From an uncultured Actinomyces sp. (GTDB lineage: Bacteria > Actinomycetota > Actinomycetes > Actinomycetales > Actinomycetaceae), in NCBI GenBank assembly GCA_902773415.1, contig CACYEE010000041.1, forward strand, positions 1-40,177: DNA of 40,177 nucleotides. The letters run 5' to 3'. Position numbers and translations under genes: made by a program. Below the pieces are notes generated by a model that was not told where the DNA came from, ran no database searches, and was given only the letters and a program-made list of their open reading frames with translations. This document shows, piece by piece, positions 38,077 through 40,177 of this stretch (the first letter of the stretch is position 1; each line of letters begins with the position of its first letter).

Positions 38077-39369
38077 ATGACACGACGCAGGACTCTTGCG
38101 GTGCTGTGCGCAGCGGCCGCGATGCTTGTCTCGCCGGTTGCCACGGGCAGGGCCTGGGCCGACGAACGCTCGGACCTTGTCGAGGCCTCGCAACAGAAGC
38201 GGGAGGAGATTTCCCAGGCGCAGGAGGCTCTTGAGGGGGTCAACGCGGAAATCCGGAATGCGTACCTCGAGATGCTCGATATCGAGCAGAAGATTGCCGA
38301 TACGCTCGTCGAACTCAAGGATGCGCAGGATGCGCTGGCTGGCGCCCAACGCGAGGCCGAGGCGGTTGCGAACCGGCTTGAGGCGGCGCACGGCGAGCTG
38401 GAGCGCATCAATTCCGATATTGCCGACGGGCAAACGAGGATTGCGAACGCGCGCGATTCTCTCGGCGTCGTGGCCCGCGCCCAGTATCGTGGCGATACCA
38501 CTCCTTCGGCGATGGAACTGCTTGTGGGGTCGAGTTCGGTTTCGGACTTCCTTGATTCCTATGCGACGGCCGAGGCAATCACTCGAACGCAGACGACGTC
38601 GCTTGCGGAAGTCGAGCAGGCGACGGCGCGCAACGAGACGCGGGCCGTGCGCCAGGCCGATGTCGGGGCGCAGATTGCCGAGCTGAAGGAGCAAGCCGAC
38701 CGTCTGGTTGCCGAACGGACGGGGAAGGAAGCCGCAGCCCAAGCGAAGAAGGACATGCTCGAGGGCTTGCAGCGGTCCCTGGAGGCCAGAACTTCCGAGT
38801 TCCAGGCCTATGGCGCCAGCCTGCAAAGCCAAATCGCCGAGGCCGGCGACGAACGCGAGAAGATGATTGCTCGGATTGCGGCAATCGACGAGGCGAACAG
38901 GGCCGCTGCCGAGGCCCGCGCGAGGATGGCCCAGGAACGGGCGGCGAACGTGCAGGGCGGAAACGGCTTCATTGCCCCCGTGGTGCCCGGTGCAACGATC
39001 GTTTCGGAGTTCGGCTGGCGTATCCACCCGATCTACGGCACGCCCCGCCTGCACGAGGGCATCGATTTCGCGGTCGGTTGCGGCGTGCCTCAGCAGGCTC
39101 CGGGAGACGGCACGGTAGCTGGGGTGGTCTACAACAATCCGGGCGGCGGCAACTACATCGTTTTCGATCTTGGCGAGGCTGGCGGGCATCATTGGGAAGT
39201 TCGGACGCTGCATCTCATGAGCGGCACGATTGCCGTGTCGCCCGGCCAGAAGGTGGTTCGGGGCCAGATTGTCGGACTTACCGGCATGACTGGCGCTGCC
39301 ACCGGGTGCCACGTGCATCAGGAAGTGCGGATGGACGGCCGGGCAATCAATCCGCGCCTCGTGCTTTAG
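38077..39369 (+). CDS. Secreted M23 (LytM) peptidoglycan endopeptidase with coiled coil; FtsEX partner (RipC/EnvC-like)
   Basis: This 430-residue protein begins with a signal peptide (basic MTRRR, hydrophobic core, cleavage after AWA at 26-28). A long coiled coil runs from about 30 to 285, rich in Glu, Gln and Ala, and the M23 domain occupies about 300-430. Zinc ligands are present: H326-x3-D330 in HEGID and H412-V-H414 in CHVHQEV, so unlike E. coli EnvC this protein is expected to be catalytic. In actinobacteria a coiled-coil hydrolase next to ftsEX (RipC in mycobacteria, though that is NlpC/P60) is activated through the FtsX loop. The ATG at 38077 has AGGAGAG upstream; the gene follows ftsX after 51 bp. 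Confidence 0.9.
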   Translation: MTRRRTLAVLCAAAAMLVSPVATGRAWADERSDLVEASQQKREEISQAQEALEGVNAEIRNAYLEMLDIEQKIADTLVELKDAQDALAGAQREAEAVANRLEAAHGELERINSDIADGQTRIANARDSLGVVARAQYRGDTTPSAMELLVGSSSVSDFLDSYATAEAITRTQTTSLAEVEQATARNETRAVRQADVGAQIAELKEQADRLVAERTGKEAAAQAKKDMLEGLQRSLEARTSEFQAYGASLQSQIAEAGDEREKMIARIAAIDEANRAAAEARARMAQERAANVQGGNGFIAPVVPGATIVSEFGWRIHPIYGTPRLHEGIDFAVGCGVPQQAPGDGTVAGVVYNNPGGGNYIVFDLGEAGGHHWEVRTLHLMSGTIAVSPGQKVVRGQIVGLTGMTGAATGCHVHQEVRMDGRAINPRLVL

Positions 39370-39414
39370 CGCAGCAGCTTCCCGGCATGCTGGCGTGGTG
39401 CGTGCAAAGCGCGG

Positions 39415-39420
39415 TAGAGT
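39415..39420 (+). promoter_or_regulatory. -10 element of smpB
   Basis: TAGAGT gives a start near 39427 and a leader of about 24 nt that contains GGAAGGAGAG before ATG 39451. Confidence 0.5.
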
Positions 39421-39450
39421 AGGGCGTCCGGCCTGGAAGGAGAGTGAAGG

Positions 39451-39981
39451 ATGGCAGCGAAAAAGGCGCAGGCACCGAAGAAGTCGGGAGCGCAGAAGGC
39501 GAAGGAGGAGGCCGACGCCAAGCATGTCGTTGCCCGGAACAAGAAGGCGCGCCATGACTACGAGATTCTCGACACCTACGAGGCGGGCCTGTCTCTTGGC
39601 GGCACGGAGGTCAAGGCGCTGCGCATGGGGCGCGCCTCCCTCGTCGATTCGTGGGTGGAGGTCGACCGCCACGGCGAGGCATGGATCAACGGCCTCAACA
39701 TTCCGATCTACGTCATGGGGTCGTGGACGAACCATGCGCCCACCCGCAAGCGCAAGCTGCTGCTGCACAAGGCCGAAATCGAGAAGATCGCCCGGAAATC
39801 CGAGGGCAGGGGCCGCACGATCGTGCCGCTGGAACTCTATTTCATTCGCGGCCGGGCCAAGGTCGAGATTGCCGTGGCCCAAGGCAAGCAGGAGTGGGAC
39901 AAGCGCGAGGCCATCAAGCGCCGCGAAGCCGACCGCGAGGCCGCCCGCGCGATGGCGGCGGCGCGCCGGCGTTCGCGCTAG
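39451..39981 (+). CDS. smpB: SsrA-binding protein SmpB
   Basis: This 176-residue protein binds tmRNA and brings it to stalled ribosomes for trans-translation. The OB-fold core begins near residue 24 with VVARNKKARHDYEILDTYEAGLSL in outline, contains GTEVKALR and the RKRKLLLHK segment, and ends with the basic tail WDKREAIKRREADREAAR that inserts in the mRNA channel. The first 23 residues are Lys/Ala-rich and variable, somewhat longer than in many relatives. GGAAGGAG precedes the ATG. ssrA starts 123 bp after the stop, the usual pairing. Confidence 0.97.
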   Translation: MAAKKAQAPKKSGAQKAKEEADAKHVVARNKKARHDYEILDTYEAGLSLGGTEVKALRMGRASLVDSWVEVDRHGEAWINGLNIPIYVMGSWTNHAPTRKRKLLLHKAEIEKIARKSEGRGRTIVPLELYFIRGRAKVEIAVAQGKQEWDKREAIKRREADREAARAMAAARRRSR

Positions 39982-40049
39982 GTGTCGCAGCTTCCTGAGA
40001 GCTTGCGAACCGTGCCGGCACGGGAATGGATTCTGCGCGAATCGCGTTG

Positions 40050-40055
40050 TAGAAT
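40050..40055 (+). promoter_or_regulatory. Possible -10 element of ssrA
   Basis: TAGAAT lies about 50 bp upstream of the mature tmRNA 5' end, which would give a precursor trimmed by RNase P. The -35 is unclear. Confidence 0.4.
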
Positions 40056-40104
40056 GTACGAGCCTGGCGGCTTGGAACGCAGGCGTTGCTTGACAACAGA
40101 ATAT

Positions 40105-40177
40105 GGGGATGATCGGTTTCGACGGTGTTTTTATGTCGACGGGAAGCGGGCCGAGGATGCACAGTCATCTCGTTAAC
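40105..40177 (+). ncRNA. ssrA: tmRNA, 5' part (3' end outside window)
   Basis: The sequence GGGGATGATCGGTTTCGACG is the conserved 5' end of tmRNA, whose first bases pair with the 3' end to form the tRNA-like acceptor stem. The next bases fit the start of the mRNA-like half. The peptide tag reading frame is not reached before the window ends. It sits downstream of smpB, its protein partner. Confidence 0.92.

Noticed and set aside
40090..40095. TTGACA just before ssrA as its -35 element
   Set aside because: It is a perfect -35 match, but no -10 lies 16-19 bp downstream and the spacing would place the start inside the mature tmRNA.
1..40177. Mobile elements, CRISPR arrays, toxin-antitoxin or defence islands
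   Set aside because: No transposase, integrase, Cas, restriction-modification or toxin-like gene was recognised, and there are no spaced identical repeats of CRISPR type.

Overview
The window is high-GC (about two-thirds G+C by eye), densely packed chromosomal DNA from an actinobacterium. The evidence is a set of actinobacterial marker families and neighbourhoods: DUF3117, DUF3107, DUF3046, a ClgR-like XRE regulator, the helicase-nuclease pair AdnA/AdnB, dapA next to an RNase J gene, DUF1003 next to an MgtE-N/CBS protein, and prfB-ftsE-ftsX-peptidase-smpB-ssrA. A member of the Actinomycetales is plausible, but the genus is an inference I cannot test here. I see no insertion sequence, prophage, CRISPR array, tRNA or rRNA.

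Layout. 1-4434 (+): the end of a nucleoside ABC importer (two permeases, the first cut by the window edge), then cdd, deoA and deoC, closed by a strong hairpin. 4505-7208 (-): a phosphohexomutase/phosphopentomutase-family enzyme and purine nucleoside phosphorylase. Together these genes can import nucleosides, deaminate cytidine, split nucleosides by phosphorolysis and feed (deoxy)ribose phosphate into central metabolism. 7351-12495: conserved actinobacterial core genes (LOG protein, DUF3117, O-methyltransferase, Mrp, DUF1003, MgtE-N/CBS). 12707-20085 (+): dapA, rnj, ftsK, pgsA, a ClgR-like regulator and DUF3046. 20209-22273 (-): a DEAD-box RNA helicase and DUF3107. 22482-29113 (+): adnA and adnB, the double-strand-break resection machine. 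29397-30374 (-): an APH-fold protein. 30558-35070 (+): a compact seven-gene Tad/Flp pilus operon (ATPase, two TadB/C membrane proteins, pilin, three TadE/G-like minor subunits). 35121-40177 (+): prfB, ftsE, ftsX, an M23 septal hydrolase, smpB and the 5' part of ssrA.

Regulation. A recurrent arrangement is an actinobacterial -10 hexamer (TAGNNT or close) ending 6-7 nt before the start codon with no Shine-Dalgarno sequence. This indicates leaderless mRNAs for dapA, pgsA, prfB, punA, mrp, the APH-fold gene and probably the LOG gene and rnj. Other genes have clear GGAGG-type ribosome sites and many overlap their upstream gene (ATGA, GTGA, TTGA). Most terminator-like hairpins are long, GC-rich and lack a U-tract; the one downstream of the DEAD-box helicase is the clear exception.

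Most of the window is conserved housekeeping DNA and I did not find a clearly new multi-gene system. The points most worth a second look are the reduced Tad locus (no visible prepilin peptidase or TadZ, subunits sharing a G-N/D junction but mostly lacking Glu+5), a DnaA-box-like inverted repeat in front of it, tandem hairpins before the pilin, a roughly 180-residue acidic tail on FtsK, a possible two-start arrangement at the sugar mutase gene, an APH-fold protein lacking its metal-binding Asp, the leader of the ClgR-like gene, and a family of three related intergenic repeats. No gene-free stretch exceeds 300 bases; the longest are 29114-29396 and 21775-22051.
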